A stretch of 64,000 nt of DNA from positions 62,001 to 126,000 of the forward strand of contig CACZAD010000008.1 of the NCBI GenBank assembly GCA_902779055.1, given 5' to 3'. The position numbers were made by a program, and so were the translations under genes. Below the pieces are notes generated by a model. That model made no database searches. It had not been told where the DNA came from and was given only the letters and a program-made list of their open reading frames with translations. Positions 17,488 to 26,569 of this stretch are shown here, piece after piece. Source of the stretch: Fibrobacter succinogenes. GTDB taxonomy: Bacteria; Fibrobacterota; Fibrobacteria; Fibrobacterales; Fibrobacteraceae. Every line of letters begins with the position of its first letter. Position 1 is the stretch's first letter.

Positions 17488-18249
17488 ATGAATAAAATAA
17501 AGTCGATTTGGAACAAGGTTAGACAGACCTCCATTTTCAAGGCTTTTGTCATTTGGGTAGTTGTTGTCATCGTGCTTGTCTTTATGGTCGACAAGCTTTT
17601 GATGCCTGCTTTCTCCGGTGCTTTTGCAAAGACGGGTGTTGTCCCGAGCTTGGAAGGCCTTTCGCAGGAGGCTGCCGAATCGGCTTTGACTTCCGCAGGT
17701 TTCAAGTTCGAATGGGTGACCGAAGGTCGCTACAGTTCGCAGGTGCCGGCAGGTATGGTGCTTGTGCAGATGCCCAAAGCCGGACGTACTGCAAAGATTG
17801 GCCGCACGGTCAAGCTCACCAAGAGCCTCGGGCTTCGCAAGGTCATCATTCCGGATCTGCGTGGCAAGAGCCAGAACCAGGCTGACATTTCGCTTTCTCG
17901 CGCAGGTCTTGTGCAGGGTGAAGTCGTCAAGGGCGCTCACCAGAGCATCCCGCGTGGCGTCGTGATCCGCACGATCCCGATGGCGGGCGATACGGTTCGC
18001 GTGGGTGATACGGTGAAGGTCGTGATTTCTGCCGGCATGACGACGGGCCGCGTTCTGCTCCCGGATTTCAGCGGCATTCTCATGGATGAAGTTTATCCGC
18101 GAATGGACAGGCTCGGATTCAAGGTGGGCCGCATCAAGCGCCAGAAGAGCGAAGACGGTGCCCGTCCCGGTTCTGTCATTGAAACCTCTCCGAAGTTCGG
18201 TGATTACCTGAAGCCGGGTGCCAGGGTCGATTTTATTATTGCTGATTAA
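17488..18249 (+). CDS. PASTA-domain membrane protein
   Basis: This 253-residue protein has a short cytoplasmic N-terminus, one transmembrane helix at about residues 19-36 (AFVIWVVVVIVLVFMV) and three consecutive PASTA repeats facing the periplasm. The repeats begin VPSLEGLSQEAAE, IPDLRGKSQNQAD and LPDFSGILMDEVY. PASTA domains bind peptidoglycan or beta-lactam-like structures in PknB kinases and PBPs, but no kinase or transpeptidase domain is attached here. Its place between a regulator and two lipoprotein genes suggests a cell-wall-linked role (inference). Confidence 0.88.
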   Translation: MNKIKSIWNKVRQTSIFKAFVIWVVVVIVLVFMVDKLLMPAFSGAFAKTGVVPSLEGLSQEAAESALTSAGFKFEWVTEGRYSSQVPAGMVLVQMPKAGRTAKIGRTVKLTKSLGLRKVIIPDLRGKSQNQADISLSRAGLVQGEVVKGAHQSIPRGVVIRTIPMAGDTVRVGDTVKVVISAGMTTGRVLLPDFSGILMDEVYPRMDRLGFKVGRIKRQKSEDGARPGSVIETSPKFGDYLKPGARVDFIIAD

Positions 18250-18258
18250 GGTGTTTTG

Positions 18259-20172
18259 ATGCGTCAAGTCTTTTTTACATGGGTGCTTTCTTTGGCTATG
18301 GCGACTTTGTGCGCCTGTAGCTCTGCACCTGCAAAAAAGAGTGATGTAAATTCCAAGACGCTGACGGCCGCAGATTCCGCCTTGATCAAGCAGGTCGTCG
18401 AATCCCAGACGGCGGCTCCCAAGGTCGAAGTGGACCTGGATGCAGCTCACGAGTTTTACATTCTTGCAAAAAATATGGAACTGCGTGGTGATGCCCGTCA
18501 GGCAGATTTTTTCTGGAAGCAGGCTTACAAGGCCGACCCGACGAGCCGTTACTTGGCATTCGGCGTGGCTGAACGATTGGCTATGTCCGGTGAAGATTCC
18601 CTCGCATTGGTCGAAGCGAAAAAGGCTGTGAACCTCAAGGGCAAGCGCAGTGCTTCGCAGTATGCCCTGCTGGCTCGTCTTTACGTCAAGACGGGCGAGG
18701 TCGATTCTTGCCGCAAGTATTTTGTGATGGGCCTTGACTCCTCGCGCTACCAGGACATGGGGCTCCTTTATGATTACAGCTTGTTCCTCGAAGCGATGCG
18801 CGACGAAAAGGAACTGGTCCGCATTTACGACTTGCTCTTGCCGAAGGTCAATTACATTTCGACCTTGTTCCAGCGCCAGCTTTCGCTCCTCCTGGATCTG
18901 GGACGCGATTCGGCGGTGGTCGATCTTTTTGGCAAGGCTCACGAAGCGACTGGCGACAAGCAGATGCTTTTGCAGATGGTCCGCGGTCTTGTTGCGATGA
19001 AGCGCTACAAGGAGGCTATTGCTGTCGTCGATACGCTCTCTAGCGCAAAGAACGAAGACGAAGAAATGGTCATCATGACGCTCCCGTATATGAGTGGCGA
19101 CAGTGCATACGCCTTTGCCCGTAAAAAGTATTACAACGATGGCGTGAGGACTCCTGCGGTACTGTGCTTTATCGGCCAGTACGAATACGATGTGGGGCAA
19201 AACGACAGTGCCAAGGTCCACCTTCTCGAATCCGTGGGCAAGCTCCAGGGCCAGCCGAAGTATGCGAACCGTGGTTACCTCGGGCTCGTGAACATCTTTG
19301 CCAGCGAAAAGAATTACGCTGAGGCAATCAGGTATGCCGAAAAGTCCGATTCCGTGTCGAAGGGCGATACGAGAATGCTGCTGGCGTCCGTGTACGCCTT
19401 GGCCGACAAGTACGAAATGGCGTTCCCCCTGCTGGATTCTCTGATGCAGTTCTGGGAAACGTGGAAACCACTCCCCGGTGTAGTGGATTCCTCGAATCTC
19501 GCCCAGCTGAAAAACGAAGCGCAGATCAAGTACTTGCAGGTATTGGACATTTATTCCAGGGCGCTTATTGGCGAGGCTCTTGACATCGAAAAGGATGGAC
19601 GTGCTGATTCCGCGAAGAAGGCCCGTGCTGTCGCGAACCGCGAAAAGGCGGAAACGATGCTCGAAAAGTTCTTTGCCAAGGACACCACGTATATGAGAGT
19701 GCGTCTCTCGATGGCGATGAACCTGGAACGCCTCAAGCGCTATGATGAATCTTTCCGCCAGTTCGAATTCCTGATAAAGCAGAGCGGGTTCTCTCCGCAT
19801 GAAATGGCCTCGACGCTTAACTATTACGGTTACTCGATGATCGAGCTGAACCGCACTCCTGCCGAAGTCGAAAAAGGCTACAAGCTCGTCCTCGAAGCAC
19901 TTGTGCTTGAACAGAATGGCGAAGCGAAGGATGCCTATCTCGATTCCAAGGCCTGGGGATTGTACCGTATGGGTCGCTTTGAAGAAGCCCTCCAGGTGAT
20001 GCAGCTGATTGACCACAGTAAGATGAACCGTGACGACGTGTTCTGGGAACATATGGGTGCCATCCAGGAAGCGCTCGGCCTTAAGAACGAAGCCAAGAAG
20101 TCTTACAAGGTGTTACGGAAGCTGAATCCCAAGCATCCGGCCGTTCTCAAGTTCTTTGGTAAAAAGAAGTAG
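18259..20172 (+). CDS. TPR-repeat lipoprotein
   Basis: This is a 637-residue lipoprotein: MRQVFFTWVLSLAMATLCAC is an SPII signal with Cys20 lipidated. The rest is alpha-helical with TPR-like repeats, for example AHEFYILAKNMELRGDARQADFFWKQAYKADP near residue 60, and further units near 440-620 ending LGLKNEAKKSYKVLRKLNPKHP. It is probably an outer-membrane or periplasmic scaffold. The ATG at 18259 is preferred over the adjacent in-frame TTG. It starts 9 nt after the PASTA gene and ends 6 nt before the next lipoprotein gene. Confidence 0.85.
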   Translation: MRQVFFTWVLSLAMATLCACSSAPAKKSDVNSKTLTAADSALIKQVVESQTAAPKVEVDLDAAHEFYILAKNMELRGDARQADFFWKQAYKADPTSRYLAFGVAERLAMSGEDSLALVEAKKAVNLKGKRSASQYALLARLYVKTGEVDSCRKYFVMGLDSSRYQDMGLLYDYSLFLEAMRDEKELVRIYDLLLPKVNYISTLFQRQLSLLLDLGRDSAVVDLFGKAHEATGDKQMLLQMVRGLVAMKRYKEAIAVVDTLSSAKNEDEEMVIMTLPYMSGDSAYAFARKKYYNDGVRTPAVLCFIGQYEYDVGQNDSAKVHLLESVGKLQGQPKYANRGYLGLVNIFASEKNYAEAIRYAEKSDSVSKGDTRMLLASVYALADKYEMAFPLLDSLMQFWETWKPLPGVVDSSNLAQLKNEAQIKYLQVLDIYSRALIGEALDIEKDGRADSAKKARAVANREKAETMLEKFFAKDTTYMRVRLSMAMNLERLKRYDESFRQFEFLIKQSGFSPHEMASTLNYYGYSMIELNRTPAEVEKGYKLVLEALVLEQNGEAKDAYLDSKAWGLYRMGRFEEALQVMQLIDHSKMNRDDVFWEHMGAIQEALGLKNEAKKSYKVLRKLNPKHPAVLKFFGKKK

Positions 20173-20178
20173 GTTCCC

Positions 20179-20937
20179 ATGTCATGGAATATGGCGAAAT
20201 GCGGGACCTTTATGCAGGGATTCTTCTTACTGCTGTTGTTGTCTTTTTTTATGACGGGTTGTGCTGGCGGCAAGCAGTCTACAGCTCCCGTGACCGCTAC
20301 GGCAGAAGCCCCTGCCGATAGCCTGAAGGCCAAGTTCTCGATTACCATTCATTCCGAAGACGGCAAGTCGCAAGACCTGGACGCCGTGCTGTTTTCTGTG
20401 CCGAACAAGCGTTACCGTATGGAATTGACGGGGGCGCTTGGCATTGGCGTTGCCTCGCTCCTGTGGCTAGAAGATGGTTGGCAGATGGTGTTCCCGACCG
20501 AAAAGATGTACATGAAGGGCGCCGGCTATATGGTGGGGCTCGTATACGATACATCGCTTCCGCTGGTCCACATCCATCAGGTCGCAGGGCTGTTCGAGGG
20601 CAAGGTGCTGCCGGAAAAATTTGAAGAAATCTCCTCGCGCGACACGCTCGGATTCAAGGTTCACGAAATCCGCGATGGGGCCGGCCGTCATTACACGTAT
20701 GGTGAAAAGGATGGTGACATCGCATGGCTCGAAACGCTAGGGCGCGACGGCAAGAACGAGATCCTCGCTATCCAGGAGTTCAAGGAATTTGAGGGGGTCA
20801 AGACTCCGTCCAAGATTTCCTTTATTCGTGATGGAGTGCTGTTCCTCGATATTCGCGTAAAAAAGGTCCAGCACAAAAAGCCCTTTGGCACGGGAACGTG
20901 GCGCCTGAATATCCCGAGAAGCTACCACAGAATGTAA
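20179..20937 (+). CDS. LolB/DUF4292-like outer membrane lipoprotein
   Basis: The protein has 252 residues. Its SPII signal has the core MQGFFLLLLLSFFMTGC, so the lipidated Cys is near residue 28. The first 12 residues before the hydrophobic core are polar, and a downstream ATG at MQGFF could also be used. The mature part is beta-rich (AKFSITIHSEDGKSQDLDAVLFSVPNKRYRMEL, LGIGVASLLWLEDGWQMVFPTEKMYMKG). That resembles LolB or DUF4292 convex beta-sheet lipoproteins that handle lipids or lipoproteins. It is the last gene of the purA run, with a strong terminator 8 nt past the stop. The family call is by pattern only. Confidence 0.65.
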   Translation: MSWNMAKCGTFMQGFFLLLLLSFFMTGCAGGKQSTAPVTATAEAPADSLKAKFSITIHSEDGKSQDLDAVLFSVPNKRYRMELTGALGIGVASLLWLEDGWQMVFPTEKMYMKGAGYMVGLVYDTSLPLVHIHQVAGLFEGKVLPEKFEEISSRDTLGFKVHEIRDGAGRHYTYGEKDGDIAWLETLGRDGKNEILAIQEFKEFEGVKTPSKISFIRDGVLFLDIRVKKVQHKKPFGTGTWRLNIPRSYHRM

Positions 20938-20944
20938 AGGACAT

Positions 20945-20970
20945 CACCGCCGTTGGGCGGTGTTTTTTTT
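20945..20970 (+). terminator. Rho-independent terminator of the purA run
   Basis: CACCGCC (20945-20951) pairs with GGCGGTG (20956-20962) across a GTTG loop and is followed by eight T. Confidence 0.9.
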
Positions 20971-20997
20971 ATGAAAACCGGTTCTGTCCGGGGGCGG

Positions 20998-21036
20998 CTT
21001 CCTACTTCTTTCTGCCGACTTTTATAAATTATAATC
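20998..21036 (+). promoter_or_regulatory. CTTCCTAC repeat and putative promoter of the M6-like gene
   Basis: CTTCCTACTTC at about 20998-21008 is followed by TATAAA at 21023-21028, 8 nt before the ATG, and by TATAAT directly abutting it. No Shine-Dalgarno is present, so the message may be leaderless. Confidence 0.35.
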
Positions 21037-24000
21037 ATGAAGTTGAATGCTACGATCTTTGCATTGGTTTTTGGCCTGCTCTCTTTGGCGCATGCCGTGG
21101 ATACGTTGGACGTGTATGTTCTGCGCGTGCAGTTTAAAAAAGAGTCTCCGGACAATTCTCTCACGACGGGTATGGGCACGTTCGATTCCGATACGTCGAG
21201 CTTCAATCTCGACCCGGTCGGAAAGCGCGGGAGTATTCCTTACTGGAAAAAGCATCTGGAATTTGCGAATGAGTATTTCCGTGTCGCAAGCGGTGGCGAA
21301 CTTTTCGTCAAGGTGACCGTATACCCCAAGAGCGGATCGGCCTATGAACTTGACAAGCAGATCATCGAATACAATCGCACCCAGAAGATGAAGGGCGAAA
21401 AGACGGCCCAGTACGATTCTGCCTGCTCCCACGATTATATGCGTTTTATCTATGACGCCGTGATGAAGGCCCATGACTCCAAGGATTCTCCGTTTAAGGC
21501 TCCGCTTCCGGAATCATCGAATGCCAAGCGTGTGTTCATGATCGCTCATGCCGGTGCGAACCGTCTCGTGGATGGTGGCGGCATGGGAACGAAGGGCGCA
21601 AATACGCCGGGCGATTTCTGGGACAGCTATGTTTCGAGGGATGCGTGGGTCTACTTGCAGCCCGATTCGCTTCCGGAAGTCGTGATTTCTGACGATTCCG
21701 TTAGCAATGGACTTGTATTGAAGGGTTCTGCTATCGATACGCTCAGGACTATCATGGTGGTGAGCGAAACGGCTTCGCAGGATGGTCTCAACTGGGGCAT
21801 CAACGGTTTCGTGGTGAACCAGATTGCGCGTGAACTGGGAATGCCCAACACGTATGACGGTGTGAAGGGCATTTCTCGCCTGGGCTATTTCGATGTGATG
21901 GACTTTGCGGGTTATAGCGCCGGTAACGGGTTCTTCCCTGTGCTGCCTGCGGCTTGGGAACGCGCCTACATGGGCTGGTCCAAGGTCAAGGAAGTGCGCC
22001 CCACGGCGGGTCATCCGGTGACGGTGGACATTGCGGCCGCCGGTACGGGCCTGGGTACCGAAATTGTGAAGGTTCCGCTGAGTGCAAGCGAATACCTGTT
22101 GATCGAAAACCGCCAGCGTTCCTGGAACAAGGACGGTACGGTCGAAGTGATTCTTGATGAACCTAATGACAACGTTTACATTACCAAGAAAAAGGTTCCC
22201 GTTGATAGCGTGAACATCGTGTTTGAAGACAGCACCTGCAACAAGGGCAAGTGCGAACGCAACAAGAACAAGGGCAAGGGACTCGTGGTCGGCCTTGATT
22301 CTTATGATGCGGGTCTCCCGGCAAGCGGCATTGCGGTATGGAAAGTGAACGAGTGGTACTTGCGTGAATCGCTGCGTTACGGTTATGCGAACCTTTGGGG
22401 TGGCGACGATTTTAGGGACCACCAGTTTGGCCTTTCGCTTGTTGAAGCCGACGAAATCCTTAGCATCGGCAAGACGTTCAAGAATGCGCTTGGCGAGGAT
22501 GCTTACGATTACGGTAGCGGTACGGACTTGCTCCCGCACTTGCGCTATGCAAAGTCCAAGAAGTTTGATACGGTGACGACCATATCGCCGACGGGTTATG
22601 CCAACACGGCAACGACTTCTGGCGGTTACACGGGCATCAAGATCGATGTCGAAGTGCCTAAGGACGCCCGCCGTGAAAAGACGTCGAATGCGTTTATGGG
22701 TGATAGCGTCATGAACTTTGCGGCTCAGGTCATCCGCGTGACGATCAGCGTCGATGACGGCAGCATCGAGGGTAGCAAATTCCCGCGTAATGTCGGGCTT
22801 GCTAATGCCGTGCGTGGCGCGGTGTTCGTGGAAGATCCCGAAAACGATGGCGAAAAAATCATAGTCGTGGGTGCCGAAGACGGAACGCTCCAGGCATTTA
22901 GCGCTATGGGCGATACGCTTTTTGTTGCCGACACGGTGGTGAAGCAGAAGACGCTCTCCCGTGATGGCGCCGAGCAGAATGTCTCCTTGTACCGCTTGGG
23001 TCCGAGCTATGGACCGCTCGTCGGGATCGCAAGCGATGGCAAGGACGTGTTCAGCCTGCATGAGAACGCCTTGGTCCGCACAAAGTTCTCTTCGGGAATC
23101 CCGCAGATGGATACGGTGAAGGTTTCTGGCAAGGCGATGGCAGGCCCGGTGGTCTATAACGGACTCGTCTGGTTTGCGACGGATTCCAAGCTCGTGTATG
23201 CCCGTGAAAGCAAGGACGGCGTGTTTGGCCGTGGTGGAAGTTTTGATTTGTACAGTGGGTTTAGACCGCAGGATATGGCCGTGTGCAAGAGCAAGGACGA
23301 ATCGGAAGATAACCTTGTTGTTGTTGGCGAAGATGGACGCTGGCTCTCGACGAACATAAAGGAACAGACCGGAAAATCTCCGAAGTCCATAGCCGTCGTT
23401 GGCAAGTCGTTGCACGAAGGTGAACGTTTCAAGGTCGCTTGCACGGACTTGGATAGGGACGGAAAGCTTGAACCGGTTTTCGTCGGCAGCCGTGGACATG
23501 TCCGCGCGAATCTTCTGGATGGAATGGACGAAATCTGGACCCGTGAATACAAGCGCGGTTCCCGTGGCACGAGCGGCCTCAAGGACGAAACGTCAGGCTT
23601 CGCTCTTGGCGACATCAACGGCGACGGTTACCCGGAAATCGTGTTCCTTGGCGATAACCTCGTTTACGCACTCGACCGCTTTGGCATCCCTGTGGACGGA
23701 TTCCCGGTGACGATTAGTCGTGGCTCGCCTGTAGCCGGATTCCATAGCGATCCGATTCTTGTTGACGTGACGGGCGACAAGATTCCTGAAATTCTCGTGC
23801 CGAGTAGCGATGGTCTGGTGTACGCTTACACGGGCAAGGGCAAGCGTTTGTCTGATGGATTCCCGATGGCGGCCGGCAGTTACGAAATGACGGATTCCTT
23901 GCAGCAGGCCGTTCCGATGAGTATCTATGTGACGGATGGCGTCAAGAAATCCAAGGGACCGGAACTTTATGCGTTCCATAGAAATTCCGTGACGGCGTTC

Positions 24001-24414
24001 CGTCTGAACAAGGCCGCCAATGGCGCCGAGTCGGCTGCTGCGGCGTGGGCTCTCCCTGCTGCGGGCAATGAACGTACCGGATTCTTCGATGCATCCAAGC
24101 TTTCCGATGTCAATGCGGCAAAGGCGAAGGACGAAATCACGGACTTCTTCATTTACCCGAACCCGGTTCGCGGCGGCGAAGCGAAGGTGCGTATGGAACT
24201 GGGCGCAAAGCCAAAGTCCATCAAGCTTGAAATTTACGACATCACGGGCTTGTGCGTCTATAAGAAGGACATCGCTGATGGCGTTGCCGGCAAGAACCAG
24301 GAAAACCTCGATTTGCGTAACCTCGGCAGTGATGTCTATACGGCCCGTCTCAAGGTCAAGTTCGAAAGCGGCAAGACCAAGCAGAAACTCTACCGTATCG
24401 GTGTCGTCCGTTAA
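21037..24414 (+). CDS. Secreted M6-like pseudopeptidase with propeller and T9SS-type C-terminal domain
   Basis: The 1125-residue secreted protein has a signal peptide at residues 1-20 (ending SLAHA). Residues 25-330 follow the layout of M6/immune-inhibitor-A peptidases: YWKKHLEFANEYFRVASGG, then GFVVNQIARELGMPNTYD, GYFDVMDFAGY and PAAWERAYMGW. The zinc site HExxHxxGxxD is replaced by N261-Q262-x-x-R265-x-x-G268-x-x-N271, so zinc catalysis should be lost. The later part has FG-GAP/VCBS-like units (DLDRDGKLEPVFVG, GDINGDGYPEIVFLG, DVTGDKIPEILVPSSDG). The C-terminus FFIYPNPVRGGEAKV...YDITGLCVYKK resembles a T9SS type A sorting signal. A surface binding role is more likely than proteolysis. Confidence 0.82.
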   Translation: MKLNATIFALVFGLLSLAHAVDTLDVYVLRVQFKKESPDNSLTTGMGTFDSDTSSFNLDPVGKRGSIPYWKKHLEFANEYFRVASGGELFVKVTVYPKSGSAYELDKQIIEYNRTQKMKGEKTAQYDSACSHDYMRFIYDAVMKAHDSKDSPFKAPLPESSNAKRVFMIAHAGANRLVDGGGMGTKGANTPGDFWDSYVSRDAWVYLQPDSLPEVVISDDSVSNGLVLKGSAIDTLRTIMVVSETASQDGLNWGINGFVVNQIARELGMPNTYDGVKGISRLGYFDVMDFAGYSAGNGFFPVLPAAWERAYMGWSKVKEVRPTAGHPVTVDIAAAGTGLGTEIVKVPLSASEYLLIENRQRSWNKDGTVEVILDEPNDNVYITKKKVPVDSVNIVFEDSTCNKGKCERNKNKGKGLVVGLDSYDAGLPASGIAVWKVNEWYLRESLRYGYANLWGGDDFRDHQFGLSLVEADEILSIGKTFKNALGEDAYDYGSGTDLLPHLRYAKSKKFDTVTTISPTGYANTATTSGGYTGIKIDVEVPKDARREKTSNAFMGDSVMNFAAQVIRVTISVDDGSIEGSKFPRNVGLANAVRGAVFVEDPENDGEKIIVVGAEDGTLQAFSAMGDTLFVADTVVKQKTLSRDGAEQNVSLYRLGPSYGPLVGIASDGKDVFSLHENALVRTKFSSGIPQMDTVKVSGKAMAGPVVYNGLVWFATDSKLVYARESKDGVFGRGGSFDLYSGFRPQDMAVCKSKDESEDNLVVVGEDGRWLSTNIKEQTGKSPKSIAVVGKSLHEGERFKVACTDLDRDGKLEPVFVGSRGHVRANLLDGMDEIWTREYKRGSRGTSGLKDETSGFALGDINGDGYPEIVFLGDNLVYALDRFGIPVDGFPVTISRGSPVAGFHSDPILVDVTGDKIPEILVPSSDGLVYAYTGKGKRLSDGFPMAAGSYEMTDSLQQAVPMSIYVTDGVKKSKGPELYAFHRNSVTAFRLNKAANGAESAAAAWALPAAGNERTGFFDASKLSDVNAAKAKDEITDFFIYPNPVRGGEAKVRMELGAKPKSIKLEIYDITGLCVYKKDIADGVAGKNQENLDLRNLGSDVYTARLKVKFESGKTKQKLYRIGVVR

Positions 24415-24434
24415 GGTGGAACCGGGGAGTCGTT

Positions 24435-25310
24435 ATGTGGAACCTGAAACTTTTATTGCTCGGCCTGCCGTTTGCACTTGCGGCCTGTACGGCAACTGGC
24501 GATCCCATCGAAGGAAAGCCCGTCTATACCGACGATGGGGGCGGATCTGCTAAACCGGGTTCCAAGAACTCCTCGAGTTCACAGCGTTCCGATGTGGATC
24601 CTGTCGTTTTGGGCAAGTTTGACTGGGTCAAGATCCCGTCATCGACTATCACGCGTGGCGTCTCTGCTTTTGGCGTGAATTCGTTCTCGATTGCGACGAC
24701 CGAAGTGACTCAGGAAATATACGAGTCTGTCATGGGCAACCTCCCGAAACAGCACAAGGAAGGCGGTAAAAGAGCCGTTTCTAATGTGAACTGGTTCTAT
24801 GCAGCGCTTTTCTGCAATGCTTATTCAAAGCTTGCCGGTCTCGATACCGCCTATGTATACAAGTCCATCACGAGTGATTCGGCGCTGGTGGGCTTGAAGA
24901 TTGATTATTCCGTTGCTTCCGTGCGACTCCCGACCGAGAACGAATGGGAAATCGCTGCGCACGGGGGGACGACTACGACGTACTATTGGGATACCGATGT
25001 GGCTTCCAAGTACGCTTATTATGGACAAAGTACCGGTCCTGACGAAGTGGCGAAAAAACTGCCTAACGCCTTTGGCTTATACGATATGGCGGGAAACGTT
25101 GCCGAATGGGTCAATGACTGGTATGACGTTTATCCTAAGAAGAAAAGCGACAATTACAGCGGCCCTAGCGATGGCGACTACCGCGTTGTCCGTGGTGGTG
25201 GCTGGTCGGACAAGGTAAGCGATATTGCTCCCAAGGAACGCGAAAAGCTAGACCCGGTAACTTCCAAGGCTACTCTTGGCTTTAGATTGGTCTATTCAAC
25301 GGGATTTTAG
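24435..25310 (+). CDS. Formylglycine-generating-enzyme-like (SUMF1) lipoprotein
   Basis: This 291-residue lipoprotein has the lipobox LAAC (Cys18), a short Ser/Gly linker (NSSSSQR) and an FGE-sulfatase domain from about residue 60. Conserved features are FSIATTEVTQEIYESVMG, NVNWFYAALFCNAYSK, VRLPTENEWEIAAHGG, LYDMAGNVAEWVNDWY and VVRGGGW...LGFRL. The active-site cysteine pair typical of aerobic FGE is not evident in the C-terminal part, so it is likely a structural or ligand-binding member, as is common for extracellular SUMF1 lipoproteins in anaerobes. It starts 20 nt after the M6-like gene and is probably co-transcribed. Confidence 0.87.
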   Translation: MWNLKLLLLGLPFALAACTATGDPIEGKPVYTDDGGGSAKPGSKNSSSSQRSDVDPVVLGKFDWVKIPSSTITRGVSAFGVNSFSIATTEVTQEIYESVMGNLPKQHKEGGKRAVSNVNWFYAALFCNAYSKLAGLDTAYVYKSITSDSALVGLKIDYSVASVRLPTENEWEIAAHGGTTTTYYWDTDVASKYAYYGQSTGPDEVAKKLPNAFGLYDMAGNVAEWVNDWYDVYPKKKSDNYSGPSDGDYRVVRGGGWSDKVSDIAPKEREKLDPVTSKATLGFRLVYSTGF

Positions 25311-25354
25311 AATCCTGTTCCGTTGCCTTGTTTGAAATTTTTTAGATTTTTAGT

Positions 25355-25780
25355 ATGAAGTGTGTCTATGTGTTAGCCGCATTGCTTTGCGGCTTTTTTG
25401 TGGGATGTTCCGAAGAAAAGCCGGAGCCGCTTCCTGAATTGCCGCCGGTGGAAATTCCGACGGATGTTTTTGGCTTTTATTCGGGAAGAATGCCGTGCGA
25501 CGATTGCAAACAGCGCGTGCTGGATATGGACTTGCTCAAGGATGGAACCGCCCAGGTGGTCGAATCCGTGATGAAGGACTCTCTTAAGGTCGATACTTTG
25601 CGAGGGACGTTCACGTTTGCCGATAGCATTGTGAAAGTGAACCTTTCCGACAACTCGATTCATTGGGCATTCAAGCGTGACAGGGTCGGAAACCTTGCCT
25701 ACATGACACTTGGCGAAGTTTATCGTGATGCGGATGGCATGAAGTCCGTGCTGGTCCGTTTCTATAAAAAGATTAAGTGA
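25355..25780 (+). CDS. NlpE-like lipoprotein
   Basis: This is a 141-residue lipoprotein with signal MKCVYVLAALLCGFFVGC (Cys18 lipidated). The mature domain has the NlpE N-terminal pattern GFYSGRMPCDDCKQRVLDMDLLKDGTA with a CxxC pair, followed by RGTFTFAD and a beta-barrel-like remainder. In E. coli NlpE signals surface attachment and envelope stress to Cpx; no Cpx system is seen here, but an orphan response regulator follows 12 nt downstream. No Shine-Dalgarno is visible; a TAGATT box lies 6 nt before the ATG. Confidence 0.78.
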   Translation: MKCVYVLAALLCGFFVGCSEEKPEPLPELPPVEIPTDVFGFYSGRMPCDDCKQRVLDMDLLKDGTAQVVESVMKDSLKVDTLRGTFTFADSIVKVNLSDNSIHWAFKRDRVGNLAYMTLGEVYRDADGMKSVLVRFYKKIK

Positions 25781-25792
25781 TAGCGGGAGAAT

Positions 25793-26557
25793 ATGTTTAC
25801 TGCACTGATTGCTGATGACGAACCACTTGCCCGCGTACGAATGCGTTCATTGCTCGAAGCGTATTCGGGAGAAATTGAAATCTTGGGCGAAGCGTCTTCC
25901 GGGACGCAGACCATCCAGAAAATCCACGAACTCGATCCTGATGTCGTTTTCTTGGATATTCAGATGCCCGACATGGACGCGTTTGAAGTTCTCAAGTCGC
26001 TGAACGAAGATGACATCCCGCTGATTGTATTTACGACGGCTTACGACAACTTTGCCCTCCGTGCCTACGAAGAAAATGTCGTCGATTACCTTTTGAAGCC
26101 GATTGATCCGGAACGCCTGCAGTCGACAATGGCAAAGCTGCGCAAGCGCATGCCGCATGAAAGTGGACTTGGCGTACCGGCTGATTTCTCGTGGGACAAG
26201 TTCAAGGAAATGATGTGTACCCGTTCGCTTTATATGCAGCGCTTGCAGGTGAAGCTTCCGGATCGCATTCTGCTTGTGAACATGGACGAGGTGATTCGCT
26301 TCCAGAGCGAGGAAAAGTACACGACCGCCTATACTACGACCTCGCAGTATGTGATCGACCTCACACTTGTGGAACTGGAAAAACGCCTTGACCCGCAACA
26401 GTTCGTCCGAGTCCATCGTGCGCACCTGGTCGCCATTGACTACATCTCGGAAATCCGCAAGACGGATAGCGGCCACTTGTGTGTTGTGCTGCGCGACAAG
26501 AACAGGACGCAGATTACCGTGAGCCGCAACTTTGTGAAAACCGTGAAGAGCCTGTAA
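25793..26557 (+). CDS. LytTR-family response regulator
   Basis: This is a 254-residue two-component regulator. The receiver domain (1-120) has the acidic pair DDE (residues 8-10), the phospho-acceptor Asp in VVFLDIQMPDMDAFE near residue 54, Thr in VFTTAYD and Lys in YLLKPID. A LytTR DNA-binding domain (about 155-254) includes DEVIRFQSEEKYTTAYT and FVRVHRAHLVAIDYI. No sensor kinase gene is adjacent. It lies between an NlpE-like lipoprotein and signal peptidase I genes, which suggests an envelope-related regulon (inference). Confidence 0.92.
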   Translation: MFTALIADDEPLARVRMRSLLEAYSGEIEILGEASSGTQTIQKIHELDPDVVFLDIQMPDMDAFEVLKSLNEDDIPLIVFTTAYDNFALRAYEENVVDYLLKPIDPERLQSTMAKLRKRMPHESGLGVPADFSWDKFKEMMCTRSLYMQRLQVKLPDRILLVNMDEVIRFQSEEKYTTAYTTTSQYVIDLTLVELEKRLDPQQFVRVHRAHLVAIDYISEIRKTDSGHLCVVLRDKNRTQITVSRNFVKTVKSL

Positions 26558-26569
26558 TTGGGAGTTTTA

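Noticed and set aside
17467..20052. 861-codon open frame on the minus strand
   Set aside because: It lies antisense to the PASTA and TPR lipoprotein genes, which have signal peptides, domains and operon spacing. The long antisense frame follows from strong NNC/NNG codon bias. The same applies to 30128-32458, 33556-35835, 21514-23499 and 3123-4517 on the minus strand.
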